Notes under the pieces: model-generated | The model's database searches: none | Told to the model about the DNA's origin: nothing | Seen by the model: only the letters and a program-made list of their open reading frames with translations | Assembly: GCA_921293015.1 (NCBI GenBank) | Contig: OV121089.1 | Span: 44,959,220-45,023,219 of the forward strand | Reading direction: 5' to 3' | Source of the DNA: Phorcus lineatus | Lineage: Eukaryota; Mollusca; Gastropoda; Trochida; Trochidae | Length of the DNA: 64,000 bases | Part shown: positions 48,243 through 60,459 of the stretch, piece after piece | Numbering within the stretch: the first letter of the stretch is position 1 | How the letters are laid out: each line of letters begins with the position of its first letter | Program-made: the position numbers and the translations under genes

Positions 48243-49417
48243 TTTTCAAATGTACAACAAAATGATGTAATTTAGTGGACAATATTACTGATAGACTTTT
48301 TTGACACGGTTATAGTATAACTGGATCTGCCACAGTATTAATACTTGGTCAGAGGATAAAGTATTATATCCCCCAAAGCCCAACTAAGTCATTGATTATT
48401 ATTTCTGCAACTAACATTCAATAATGATAAATTAATCATTGCATCAAAGCTGTAAAATAAGAACTAAATGAACAAAGCATATTTACCAGCCATATAGAAA
48501 TGGTCTCTTTGTGTAGTAACACCTATGAAACTGGAGATAAGTGACAATGTTGAGACTGTTTATGACGACAAGCGTCTATAGAAGAATGATTGAGTGCAAT
48601 GTAGTGATATGCATATCGGCATCATCTGATAATGAAGGGAATTGTGTCTTGAGACAATGCTATGTTTTATATACTTCTTTGTGTCGTGAAACATACTTTG
48701 GTCATGATAGAAATGTTGATGTCGGCCTTTATTTGGCAGAGAATGAGGAGATATGGGAATTAATTACCTTCCAATGGGAAAATATGCTTGTTGGCTATTT
48801 CATCACCATGGCATATTTCTATTGAAAAGATCTTGAGGAATTTACAATGTCATTTGCTTTGTTCTAAAAGGAGGTTTAGACATTATTCGTTGTTTATGAC
48901 TTTAAGTGACATTTTAACCTTTTGAAATGACCAGATGAAAGAAAATGCAGAGTAGAAATTTACATCATAATTTTACATTTAGAAATTTCTTTAATTAATA
49001 TGAGAATGTCAGTTGCGTAAAATAGTCCAAAGTTATATTTATGGCCAAACAATTTTAAGTGATAATGGTTATGTTGTTTGATCTAAATAGGTAAAAAGTT
49101 TAATAGTCTTGTATTTTATTGAGCACTACTGAGGGGGTTTTAAAAATTTTAATCTTATTGCTAATCAGTTTAATATGATGACAATATAAAGTTTAAATCT
49201 GTAATTTGTGATCAAAAAGTGGACAGTGTACTGCACAAACAGGTCCAAGACATTTCAGGACAGTAGTTTGAAATTTTCTCTCTGCACAAACAAAGTTAAG
49301 GAGGCATGAATACCAAAATTTCATACCTGAAACAACTGGTGTCAAGGTTCAAGAGACCAATTTCATTAGTTTGTTTGTTAACATGTTTGCTGCAATATAT
49401 GTTTAATATTGTCATAT
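48243..49417. other. Intron, nothing specific recognised
   Basis: The 94-codon frame 48541-48825 (MTMLRLFMTTSVYRRMIECN at its start) has no recognised domain and no splice context. Confidence 0.4.
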
Positions 49418-49441
49418 GAATGAATGAATGAATGAATGAAA
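49418..49441. repeat. (TGAA)n microsatellite
   Basis: About six copies of atga/tgaa. A shorter run of the same motif lies at 61251-61267. Confidence 0.9.
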
Positions 49442-49498
49442 TCTGTCTTTAGAAGTATGTCCATATGCCGAGGTGTGAGCAAAGTACTTTTTAATTTT

Positions 49499-50026
49499 TA
49501 GCTCATCTTGCTTGAAAGGCTCAATGGGCTTATGGCATATCATGTTGGCATGCTTCCGGCCATCTGTAAACTTTTCACTATTTCATCTTCCTCTCCAGAA
49601 CCATTTACTAAAATCTGAAATCTGAAATCTTGTGAACAGATTGCGTTACTAAACATTTTTTTATTCATAGATTTGGTGACCCTGTGACCCCGAATAAGGA
49701 CCACAGGGACTTCTCTTTAAAATTGATTTTTGTCGTCTTCAGAAGCAAGAGGCCTAGTAAGCTGAAACCTTGTGTACAGTCTCCTTAGCTGACAGAGATT
49801 CCAATCTAAAGATTTGGTGACCCTTTGACCCCTTATAAGGGCCACGGGGGCTACACCCTAAAAACCTATTTTCATCTTTGTCTTCAGAGGCAAAATATTT
49901 TAAAAAGCTGAAACTTTGAGTACAGACACCTTAGCAGTTGGGTATTTATAGATTTGTGATTCTGTGGCCCCCAAATAGTGACCTTGTGACCGTTTTTAAA
50001 AAGAATCAGGATTGCCAGATGAGCTA
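49499..50026. mobile_element. Dispersed element with 13-bp inverted ends and three internal 140-bp repeats
   Basis: The left end tagctcatcttgc (49499-49511) and the right end gccagatgagcta (50014-50026) are inverted copies with one mismatch. Inside, gatttggtgaccctgtgacc at 49670, gatttggtgaccctttgacc at 49811 and gatttgtgattctgtggccc at 49951 mark three units about 140 bp apart, each with an agctgaaac(c/t)ttg(t/a)gtacag block. I know the agctcat...-ended repeat from molluscan sequence. No coding capacity and no clear target duplication. Confidence 0.75.
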
Positions 50027-50860
50027 CAGAGCCAATGGCTCTTCTTTTACTGGTTTCTTTGGTTTGCACAGACAAACTTGATCTATTATTTCACAAGCTG
50101 GAGGAGCTTGCTGACCATTTTGAAAATGATCCCTTCCTGTACTAGTTAACCAGCACTTAGCTGTAACATAGGTATGTTGTACATGAGCTGGCCTCTTCTG
50201 GTCACGTCATCAAGATCAGTGGTGTCCTTCTGAAGATTCAATCAATATGAACTTCAAAGTTTAGAGTAATCACAAATGCAATGTGACATTCAAGGACATC
50301 ATTTTACAAATGTCACATACGTCCTGCAAAAACCAATACATAGCAAATAGATGTAAATGAGCCATCAGGGTTATAATCCCTTTGTAAGCTAGTACTGATT
50401 CTGCTTAATACATTGTTATTCAAGGAGAAAAAGCTTTTTTGATGAACTTTCAATTTCAATAATCAACATTTCTATCAAAGTAAAGCTAGTTATTCTTGAT
50501 AAAATGTTCTTAAATGTGAAGTTTAACGCTGTTTGGAAGACCATCTTGCTCTTTTATCAAGCAAAAAAGAATATACCTTAGTTTGACATGAAGGAAGTTG
50601 TTAGTCAATTAATTTTACTTTCTTAATAAATTCAAAATGTACATTTTTCTTATCTTTTCAGCTTATAGATAGGTATAAAAGTAAATACATGGGTACACCT
50701 TCATCAGGTGTAGAAAAATAATTACACTCCCAAAGCTTTATGTTTACAATAAGGACGTTGTCACACAAAAATCTGACTCGCAAGATTCAACTTCTAAAAG
50801 CCTGTTCAACTTGACCAGGTATATAGATAAGTACATTGTTAAGTCCACAGATCGTTAGTT

Positions 50861-50986
50861 ATGGAGCAGGTGTATGAGTATATAAGTAACTTCCTGATGG
50901 GAGTCTCATATGTTGTGGCGGCAGCTTCTCATTACCGCAAGGAAACACTGACTGTGTACAATGGCAGTCCCAGTTGCCATGTGGAG
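50861..50986 (+). CDS. Candidate alternative first coding exon (42 codons to a splice donor)
   Basis: An ATG opens 42 codons (MEQVYEYISNFLMGVSYVVA, then AASHYRKETLTVYNGSPSCH, VE) ending at gag|gtaaac. The donor is phase 0, the same as the acceptor at 63913, so splicing would give an open frame into the coiled coil. An in-frame stop (50840-50842) lies just upstream, as expected of a first exon. The 3' half is GC-richer than the intron. Read-through past the donor stops after a further 11 codons. There is no transcript evidence, and chance is a real alternative. Confidence 0.27.
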
Positions 50987-52663
50987 GTAAACCTTCCTCA
51001 GATAGGAATTGTCTGTTGACCTTTACGAGTCGTTGTTTAGTAGGGATCTGCTCAGACCTAATGAAATATATGTATCAATATGACTATACTTATCCCAGGT
51101 GTAGGTCAAAGGTCAAATGCTGAATTAAAAAAGGGCAGCTGCGGCATGTTTTAGGATCATTTTCGGTGTTGAAGAATTGCTTGTTTTTATGAATGTTAGA
51201 TGATGGGTGGTAATTACGTTTTTAATTGTTGATGAATACCACTGTCAAAATTTAATTGCTTTAAGTTGACAAATTGTCTGTTTTTTGTTGGTCGTCATCT
51301 GTTTTATTGATTTAATTTAATTTTCAACCCATACAAGATGTTTTAAATGCCTAATGACCTCTGATCTGCTGTCCATATGTTGTTTATCTTCTTATCCGTA
51401 GATTCAAGTATGGTATCAATACAAGTTCCGAATTCTATTCCTCCATCATCTACATTCATGTTATGTCACTTTCCTTTATTCCCTTTTATTTGTTGTAGAG
51501 TTAAACTCCATTGACATTGTGTGATATACCATCAAATTTCTCAGATCGACTTTCTCAACCGAAGATGTTTTTTGTCTTGTATCACGAAGTTAATATCGAG
51601 CTTCACAATACATGTCAAAAGGAACATGCTTATAACAATATATAGAAGCAATTACTTCAAAAATGACTTAAAACTTTTTTGCAAGGGAAGGATGTCAAAA
51701 CAAAACCTTAACCATTATATTCATAAAAAATCTTAACTATTTTTTTCTTCTTGAATTGAGAAATTGATAGATGGAAAATATTATTCACCCAAAATGGTAA
51801 ATATGATGATATGAGTAATTTTGATCTCCTTTAGCAGTGGTATGATACACTAAGCTTTGATGTATGGTATGATATGAGTGTTGTAGCAAGAAGTGTAAAT
51901 AATAAAACAAACAATGGCATAGAATGTATCTTTTGAGGAGAGGTAATGATATTGTTTTTACAAAAAGTATATCCAGTTCAAAAGAACGTATGGCTCCTGA
52001 CTTAAAGGTGCAGATTCTATTCCTGATTGTAACAGCGCAAATAAACTTCCATAGACACCTGTTAGAAATGCAGTTATATTGTGTGCTATGCTTCATTGTA
52101 ATATAGTAATTTGTTGACTCTTGGACTAACTGATTGATTCTTATGAAAATGACCAGATGAAAATGATTTCATATTTGACAATTTTTAGCTCTGTTGATGA
52201 AGATTTTCTTGTACATTGTAGCTTGTTTCATTCTACTGGAAAATAACCTTTGACCCTCTCTTTCTTATGTAACAATACTAGTTGGACATGTTGTCATCTT
52301 GCTCAAGCTCTTGCAGTCTCCATTCCAGAAGCATGGATCTACTCAAAGTGTTAATCTTCAAACTGACGTCATGTGGACAGTGTTTTGTTCTCCTAGGTAG
52401 CCCCATCTATCTGAAACTCTCAACCTTATGAACTGAAAATTAATTATCAATAAAACTCATTACAGTCAGAACTGAAAACATATTCCAGCAGTATTGTCCT
52501 TAAAGCACACACCTGGTCAACCTCTGTAGGAATATGTATATATATGTATATCATATCATCATAACTGTTTTTTGGAAAACTCCCTGAAGATATTAATGAA
52601 ACGTGTTGGAGTAATGTTGGCTATGTGTCATTTTTTCTCTTTGAATGTATGTATATATATATC
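50987..52663. other. Intron, nothing specific recognised
   Basis: AT-rich. Overlapping frames on both strands at 51785-52106 have no domains. Confidence 0.45.
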
Positions 52664-52808
52664 AAATATAACATACTTCACATAGTCGTTTGCAGAATCA
52701 TTTTAATCCGATACTAGTTTTTGTCAAAAGTATTGACTCACTATTGACGAAATACTAGTATCGGATTAAAATGATTCTGCAAACGACTATGTGAAGTATG
52801 TTATATTT
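52664..52808. repeat. Large palindrome with 55-bp perfect arms
   Basis: The arm 52664-52718 is the exact reverse complement of 52754-52808 as far as I can read. The stem continues imperfectly inward (ttttgtcaa against ttgacgaaat), leaving a loop of about 16 bases. The arms contain no tRNA- or transposon-end motif that I know. The absence of any mismatch implies very recent origin, gene conversion or an assembly or read artefact. Confidence 0.93.
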
Positions 52809-53846
52809 AATCTATATGTGACCTTGCGTTTGAACCAACTCAACTTTTCACATATATATATGTATATATACGCACGCACATATATATACATAGATTACTT
52901 GGTAGCACCTGCAGCATGTTTGCAGAGGCACCCTTTTAAATATACATATTTCTTTGATCCGACCAAACTTAAAAGATTGAAAGTCGCCTTTGGAAGATCA
53001 CTGAGGTGATTACCTGTAGAGACAGACTAATTGCTGCAAAATAAACAGTTTATTCTCGATGTTTGTGGTACAAACATGATGGTTCTTTTTGTTGTGTAAC
53101 TTAGGATATTATGGATTTTAGGATATTATTTATAGAATCAAATTAAAATGGTTAATTGGATAACCTTTATTTGAGGTATTTTTTTCTTTGTATGAATAGT
53201 ATTAGAGTTTCTGTAGCAGATTAAAAAGCTGATTAGCAAAGACTGACCATGGGCTATAAACTGATACAGCAAAGTCCTCGCTGGAAAGGTTAAGGGTTGT
53301 GGTGATATTGATAGGGCCCAAGAGGTATTGTTGTTATCTTATTGGACCCTTGTGGCATTGTGGTCATTTAATGGTCAACAGACCAGTTTCAGGAATTGTC
53401 GGAACTAGCAGGTGTGGGGGAGTAGAAATTAAAAATTGTTGAAGTAAAAATTGAAGGTTTTTTTTCTTATGTGAAGATGTTTTTAAAAAAACAATTTTCA
53501 ACATGAATACATTGTATTGTCTCATGTTGGTTTGATAAAGATTAAAGTTTAAGTTCTATGAGAGTGGCTGGTATATGTGTTCGTAACCAATTTTTGAAAT
53601 AAGGCATTTGTTACTTAAATTTTGCTCCAATAAGATAATTTTTGTTAATTCTAATAAAGTTTTCAAGCTTTATTTCATACACTTATAAGAACCATATCTT
53701 ATCTCTTAACGCTTCTTTCTGCCTTATTTACCCCTCTATTTATCTCCCTTATTTCCATTGTTTTGCAGCTAAATTCAATATTACAAAGTAGGAATATTTA
53801 GACATATTGTTATAGATTGTTTGTATTTTGATGATCGCAAGGTTAT
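52809..53846. other. Intron, nothing specific recognised
   Basis: Short (ta)n-type runs at about 52849-52890 follow the palindrome. The rest is AT-rich. Confidence 0.45.
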
Positions 53847-53946
53847 GGGGGTCATTGCACAAAGCAACTTAACACTAAGGTTAACCTTAGTGCCATCTTT
53901 TAACATTGCACTACGGCTACCTTAGTGTTTTGTGCAACAGGATCCT
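53847..53946. mobile_element. Foldback/MITE-like hairpin element, copy 3, shorter
   Basis: tgggggtcattgcacaaagc at the left and ttttgtgcaacaggatccta at the right, around cactaaggttaaccttagtg and gcactacggctaccttagtg. Same family as 33838 and 34299, with the second internal palindrome block missing. Confidence 0.82.
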
Positions 53947-54579
53947 ATGTTTTTGCTATGTACCATTTCTGAATTGAGTACCCTTTTAATATGATAAGAG
54001 ATTGAATCAAACATGAAAAGTTCACACCTCTGCAGAAACCCTGGTGTGTTCCCATCATTTTACCTCATTTCTTGATTTGCTGGCAGCATGGTCAGGTTTG
54101 TCATAAATACTTGTTTTACATTGTATCTTGTTCTTTTTGTAAATCATATCTTATCAAACACTAGTAGTATGGAAATCTTTAATTATGAAATGTTAGATGC
54201 AAAATCTTGGTAAAGTGATAGGTGAAACCCTTAAAATTAACAATATCACTACCTCTAGGATTCAAATCCAATTATTGTTATAATCAAGCACCATTAGTTG
54301 CTGTATCCAAACAAACATTACTGTTAACAGCCCCTCATAGTGTGGAGTTGTTGTTGATTAGTGAGTGTCAGGTTGCCCAACAGAAATAGCCCACTCATGT
54401 TCCTTGCAGCCTCTATTGACCAGTTTGCTTCAATCCAACTCTAGTTGACTGCTAATGAACAACCCAGTACAAGTGGGTTTGAGCTTACATGGGAATGGCA
54501 GTTCAAGAGGTTTCAAGCATCATGTGTTTGTAAGCGTTCTTTGATACAGAAGAGAGTATGGGGGAGTCCCCAAGTGAGG

Positions 54580-55400
54580 ACTCGTTTTAAAGGGACACAG
54601 AGACTGGGGTGCTGTAAGCTAGAGAAGATGTTGGAGTGGTGTAGAGATTTCAAGGTGCTCATGGTCATGACAGTCCTCTGATCAACTTCAGAAGGGGAGG
54701 GAGATAGGGGGGCCGGTTCTGTTGAAGGAACAGGAAGGTGTGGTGTTGTAAAACAAGAGGCAATGTTGTTAAAGTAAGGGTGGCTGGAGACCGACTTTAG
54801 GTATTAGAGATTTCAGGGTTCCAAGCTGCATGTGTTTTGTAACAGGGCTTAGAAACAGATCAGGATTGGTTGGGTTGTGGGTTCTGTTTAAGGAACGAAA
54901 AGCTATGGAGTCGTAAATCAAGAGGCAAAGTTTGTGTAAGTGAGGGTGGCTTGAGAACAGTGTCTTACATGGCTATGAAACAGATCAAGACCGGAGGGAG
55001 TTCTGTTAAAGACAGGTAGCAGTGTTGTAAACCAGAAGGGAAATCTGAGTTAAGGTATGGAGTCAGAGGGGTGCTGGAGCTTGGGACAGTGGTCTGTTGT
55101 AGAGCACAGGGTGGGGTGGGGTTTATGGTTGCCTGTGTGGGTGACAGTGCTCTGACACATTCATAAAGGAAGGGTATGAAGGGTTCTGTTTCAGGGACAC
55201 AAAGAGGGAGGAGTTCGTATAAGGGACATGGAGGGAGGGGTTTTAAGATGGTGAGGTTAAGAGGTTACTGGCTGCCTGTGTGTGTGACGGTGCTGTGACA
55301 GTTCGTAAGGGAGGGGTATGAAGGGTTCTGTTTTAGGGACATGAAGAGGAAGGGGTATTTAGGTAGTGAGCGAGAGAGCTTATAGACTGCCTGTGTAGAG
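54580..55400 (+). repeat. G-rich degenerate tandem repeat, unit about 120-165 bp
   Basis: Anchors ggttctgttgaaggaacagg (54715), gttctgtttaaggaacg (54879), gttctgttaaagac (55002), gttctgtttcagggacac (55166) and gttctgttttagggacatg (55327) recur, followed by blocks such as gttgtaaaacaagaggca, gtcgtaaatcaagaggca and gttgtaaaccagaaggga. The last two units share a ctgcctgtgt segment. The + strand is strongly purine-rich with few C. Confidence 0.75.
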
Positions 55401-57059
55401 GCTAAGAAGTGCTTGCAATGTGACTTCCAGTTCAAAGGCTTTTATACAGTCTATTTGGTTAACTGCTTTATACTATATACAGATGTGTTCCAGAAAGCTA
55501 AGAATGATTGAATCGGAAGGAGTGTTCATGTTCTGTTAATGGGGGTGATTAGAGTAGAAACGTATATGGGGAAGGTTGAAAATGAGAGAAATTAAGGAAT
55601 TTGTTACAGATTTTTATGGATTTTGTCATTCTGAACTCTTGTTTGAGACATCTGAAGTCTACAGTTGATTGAGTAATTGTGAGTAGTTGCAGAAGTGTAG
55701 ATAGAAGCCGACATGTCACGGGCCGTCCTTCAGTTCTACTTCCTGGAGATTCGGAGTGAAGGGGAATGATAGCTGAATTGATAATGAGGGAAAGGAAAGT
55801 CTCTTTTAAAAAATCATTTTAAAGGTTAAGAGATGGAGGAAGTCAGTTCTGTGGATAGTCAACTTCTTTTTAAACCGAATGTGATGTTTCAGAGTTGATA
55901 GTACCTCTGTTAACAAGATATCATCATGGGATGTGAAGGTTAGCAAATAGCATAAGGGTGTAAAGGGAGATGTGTCTGTTCTTTACGTGACCATCTCAAT
56001 ACCTTGCAAGAAATACCTTTATTTTAACTATTTTCAATGTAAATCTTTTTAAATATTCTATATTAATCATTCTGAAGAATCCCACTGTAAAGGATATTGA
56101 ATATGTTACATCTTATTACTATAATCAAAAGATATTTGTCATGAGCTTTTAGTATGTAGGTGCTTTGATGTTGAGTATTAAAACATAAATTTTTCATTTT
56201 GTTCCTGGATGTAAAGACGTGCAAGAGTATGGCTGATTAGGTCAGATACACTGACATGAATTTGATGAAGGCTGTGGTCTAAATGTCATCAAATATGAAA
56301 AAGATTGGTATCTACGCTGCTTTATTGATTGTATCCACATGATAGCAGAGTTGATCTTTGATAAACTGGCAGAGCTTAACTTTAAAAAATATAAAATATC
56401 AAAGTTTAAGCTTGAGAGGGATCATTATTCCAAGATTGTATTTATAAATGCACTTGCTTTAAGTTATAATTTGATTAAAATAGAAAGATGGTTTTTTACA
56501 TTATTTTGTTTATAGAGCATTCTGAGGCAAAGGCAGAGTCAATTACTAGAGATTACAAGAAAATGTTGTCCAATCTGCTTAACCATTTTAGGTTCCTAGA
56601 GAAGCCATATGAAACTACTATGGCAAAAATGGGTACATAGAAGTGAAACTTTGTCAAAATATTTAAGAAATCACTTGCACTTTTCAAGTATTGTCAAATG
56701 ATGGTGCAAGCTTTACCGGCACAAGGAACAATGTTTGCTACCAGCGCAGAAGTGACATTGTTTATAGGACCTACAGTAAAATCAGAAAATTTCTTGTTAA
56801 AAAAATATCAATGACTTAATATTGATATATCATTGAGTTCACATCACCTCTGTCTGTGGAGCTCTCGCATGTAGGCCATGGTCTTTCTGTTTCATTGAAG
56901 TGAAAAGATTATTTCCTCGTCAAGTCAGTTTAGTTTCAATTGACATAGATTCTGGTGTCACCAAAGTACTCTCTAAATTCAGCAGAGTTATTTCTGAGAG
57001 ATTACAAATTGCCCTGAATAACTCAAATATAAGTGAAACATAAGAATTTATATATATAG
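55401..57059. other. Intron, nothing specific recognised
   Basis: AT-rich. A short CpG patch (gccgacatgtcacgggccgt) at about 55708-55727 stands alone. Confidence 0.45.
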
Positions 57060-57265
57060 TGGCATCACCTCAAGCCACTTCAGCACACCTCTGTTCCGTC
57101 CAGATAAGGCATGGTACTGTTTAAGCAGTGCTATTTACGAGGTGTGACCGGCAGTATACACAGATAGCTGGTTCCAATGAAGGGATATATGCATAGGAGA
57201 ATAACTCATGTCGCCCTAGCTACTGGAAGTTAGTCTTCATTCTGTCCAGGCTCGGCTGAGATATT
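57060..57265. promoter_or_regulatory. Candidate conserved island in intron
   Basis: A mixed-composition block with CpGs (gttccgtccagataaggc, ttacgaggtgtgaccggcag, atgtcgccctagc) between AT-rich stretches, with no repeat match and no good frame. Low certainty. Confidence 0.22.
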
Positions 57266-58000
57266 GTTCTGATCATAACTGATTGGTCAAAGCTCTTAGA
57301 ATATTCCAGGATATAATATCAGATGGGTTTGTGATACAATGTTTTAGTGAAACTATGATAGTTTCTGTTGGGTTTAAGTCCCATACTGTTTTGCTCTGTC
57401 AGGGTTTAATGAAAAACAAATAAATGATTTTTTTTTTGTCATAAGAAACAATTGGAAATATTTTGAACTCTACCCAATTATTCTCAGCAAATAACAGTGT
57501 TATCTTTCAAAAAAAAGCCTCTGATGAAATGCCAATTTATAATTTCAAACAGCTGAACTGAGGCGCTTTAAGAAGGTTTAATGATAAACTATTGATATAT
57601 TATGGAAATATCAACCTAGATTTGACAAGATTTGTTTGACGTATTTTGCGTTAAGAATTTATCTGTATGAGGCACCAAGAGATCCGTATAAATGTTGTGT
57701 CATTACTGTTATTACAAGAAAACTTCTTGTATTACTCTATATACTTAAGTTTATTTCGATCTTGAATTTTATATTGTCTTTTTTCATTTTCATCCTTTTA
57801 ATGATAAGTTCAAGAATTAGTGTTACGTTCAAGTCAGCAAAAGATTTTAATAGTACATGTGACATAATGAATAAAACAAACATAGATGTTGAAACCGGTA
57901 AAAAAAAGTAGTCAATTTAGAATAGAATATAGTTTAAATATTCAGACAATCAAATCTTCTTATTCTTAAAGCATTTATTACTTCTCTATGGCATTCCTAA

Positions 58001-58350
58001 AATTTTAGGTGTGGAAAATTTAAGCTTGTCTCAGAGACTGTTAGATATAACAATGTCCCCCATGATTTAAGATTTTGCCATGTTTGTAAAAAGTCTAATC
58101 TTAATATAAATGAAGATGAAATAAATATGATACTCTACTGTAAAGCTTATTCGGATATAAGGAAAATATTTCTTAATAAACATCTTAAACATCCAATTTC
58201 GCAATATACTTTTCTGTTGTCATCAATTTGTGTCTATTTTTATGCCAAGTTAGGAAAATAAGAAATTCTAATGTTTTTCTATAACGCTCATGCAATATTT
58301 ACCTGCTTATGACTGTATTATGGGCCAGTGGCCTTTTACTGAATATATAG
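58001..58350 (+). mobile_element. Second LINE 3' fragment
   Basis: The + frame 58001-58261 reads RCGKFKLVSETVRYNNVPHD, then LRFCHVCKKS, then EDEINMILYCKAYSDIRKIF. It aligns in plan with the C-terminal zinc-binding region of the 14410 fragment; the usual His of the E-x-H-F motif is Met here. The tail tgggccagtggccttttactgaa matches the 3' UTR of the first copy (tgtggcccctttactgaa). It is 5'-truncated and lacks all catalytic domains. The hydrophobic 91-codon frame just upstream (57636-57911) is probably unrelated. Confidence 0.7.
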
Positions 58351-58382
58351 ACTATCAAAAGAAGGAATTTTTCTTTCAAAAA

Positions 58383-58645
58383 GGGAGGGAGAAAGATAGC
58401 AAAAAGTTAGTACATTCAACTTCAGATTAAAATCCCAACACTGGCTTAGCAACCTGCCAAGCACATTTATACTGAATGTCAGTGCAGGACCACATTGGTT
58501 GACTATCGTTCCAACCTGTGCTAACAGGCTTCACACCAATGCTTAGCTATGTTGATGTCTCAGGCTTTCTCCCCTTATCAACATTGACTGTCATAATGTA
58601 AGCAAAGTTTCTCGAAATGGCTTTAAAATCTAATCACCTCTCCTT
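58383..58645 (+). mobile_element. Old copy of the tRNA-SINE family
   Basis: Diverged matches in the right order: gatagcaaaaagttagtaca (A-box region), agattaaaatccc (B-box relic), cttagcaacctgcc, gctaacaggcttcacaccaa, gctttctccccttatcaaca, ggctttaaaatctaatcacc. Confidence 0.65.
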
Positions 58646-58882
58646 GGAAGCGAATATGTGTTCAAATGTCTGCATGACTCATTTTGATGTTGTTTTCTTA
58701 TTGCCACTTACTGTATAGAGTTATCAATAAATGTAATATTTCACCTCATCAAACTGATATTAGGAATTTATATATAGCTCTGACTCATACTATTTGTGGT
58801 GCAAAATTTCAGAGTACATTTAGTTGATGAATAAGAATGCCAAGGTAGAAACATGGCACTGGAAGCTTTTATAGCTTGATTA

Positions 58883-58980
58883 CCTCAGGAAATGAAACCA
58901 AAACCTCAGCAGATGAAATCGAGAATACAGCAGATGAAATCAAGACCTCAGGGGATGAAATCAAGAAGTCAGCAGATTAC
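58883..58980 (+). repeat. 21-22-bp tandem repeat, about 4.5 copies
   Basis: cctcaggaaatgaaaccaaa, cctcagcagatgaaatcgag, acagcagatgaaatcaag, cctcaggggatgaaatcaag and gtcagcagatta follow each other. Confidence 0.88.
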
Positions 58981-59056
58981 ATATTTTAACATCTTTAACA
59001 CTGAAATATTGGTGAACATTTTTTTAAAGGAGTGAACATTAGGGTTAAACTCAACT

Positions 59057-59200
59057 ACGAATGGCTAGTTCCAGCTAATGCTTTAAAGTTTCACCGTTTT
59101 GAGTCAATGGTGTTGGGGATTTTGTCTTTGTAACAGCTTACCGCTGTTATGATACAGCAATTATCTTGACTATGGTTTTAAATCTTAACTCTTATCTCAT
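59057..59200 (+). mobile_element. Old SINE central and 3' fragment
   Basis: cgaatggctagttccagcta, atgctttaaagtttcaccg, gtcaatggtgttggggattt and tggttttaaatcttaactc follow the SINE order. The head is missing. Confidence 0.5.
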
Positions 59201-60264
59201 GGTTGGCTTGTTCCAACCAAATCTCTGAGCTTTCACTGGTGTCCCACATGCAGGTGTTATATCTGTGTTAATACTAGTCTGTACACTGTAAGAAAAAACT
59301 CTTGAAAGGGTGTACCAGGCTGTAAATATGCACCTTGACGTCTCAAGGTTGTTAGCAAACAACAAATTGCTGAAGATTAGCAATGAAACACTTCTCTTAT
59401 GATAAACACTTCAGATATACAGAAATTTACATAAAGCTATTTTTCTTAATTTCCACCCTTCTTTTCATTTATACACAATCTACCTATTTATTGACCTATC
59501 AATTTGTTCATTTTTTAGTGAAAGCCAAATTATTTTGCTACTTTCCTTCAGAAGCCACTTTGAAATTTAACCTCCTGCATAATGTCAGTGTCATTGATAA
59601 GTGATTGGTGTAATTGCAAGCTACTTGATTTCATTGCATTGTAATGAATAATTATTGCAATCAGTGGCAAGCAACTTGTAGTTTACCACGCACCCCTATA
59701 TTTATCAGCAGAGTGATGTCACAGTTTAAGAAAAGCTTGAAATCAAGCAAGTAAAATAATATGAAGGATGATGACAATATCTGCTATCAGTGGTGCATTA
59801 TTGTAATACAAAGAAGAACAATGTTCTTCATGTCAATGTAATGGCTGTGGACAAGAGAAGATATTTACCAGTTAATGTGATCCATGCTGTAATGTGATAT
59901 GAGAGTAATGGGAAATCTTAGGAGTTATTAGAGGTAAATATAGATGCAATATTACCTACTTCATGACAGTATAATATTTCTACATTAGTTAGGGAAGGAT
60001 AATGATAATGGATGTAATCATATTATCCTGTACACCAGACCACTGAAATATCTGCATTACTTGTTATCTGATAGCAGACCTGTCTTGTGATTTATTAATG
60101 TCTTTTAAAGATCAAGATTTCAGTTTTATCGTTTAACAAACTTCTTACTTATGTAAATCAAAATTATTTACTTGTTTTAGCAGATTTCCACACATGATTT
60201 TTTTCTAACAAAATTGCTACTCAGCATTTCTCTGATAGAAATATTTAACCTCATTCGGAAATTG

Positions 60265-60459
60265 AACTCTGCTACATGCAATAAGGTTTGGAAGCAATAC
60301 AACACTGAATTTCAGCACAGTATCACCTCTTGTTGCCAGTTCCAGCTAATGCATACAGGTTTCACTGCAATATATGGCCGCAATGATGTTGCAGGCTTTC
60401 TCCCTGCAATATTATTAGTGTAAAGTAGTGTTTAACTCTCAATCACCTCACCTCACTTC
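60265..60459 (+). mobile_element. SINE fragment lacking the tRNA head
   Basis: gaactctgctacatgcaata, caacactgaatttcagcaca, acaggtttcactgcaatata, gctttctccctgcaatatta and aatcacctcacctcac. The end of the body has a small deletion before the tail. Confidence 0.8.

Noticed and set aside
51785-52106. Overlapping frames on opposite strands (103 and 60 codons)
   Set aside because: No domain, and neither frame shows coding-like composition.
55690-55760. Short CpG patch with an ATG frame (MSRAVLQFYFLEIRSEGE)
   Set aside because: It stops after 18 codons and has only a weak donor; nothing else supports an exon.
57636-57911. 91-codon hydrophobic frame, possible membrane protein
   Set aside because: AT-rich DNA commonly gives F/I/L-rich frames; no start context, domain or splice signal, and it is next to a dead LINE piece.
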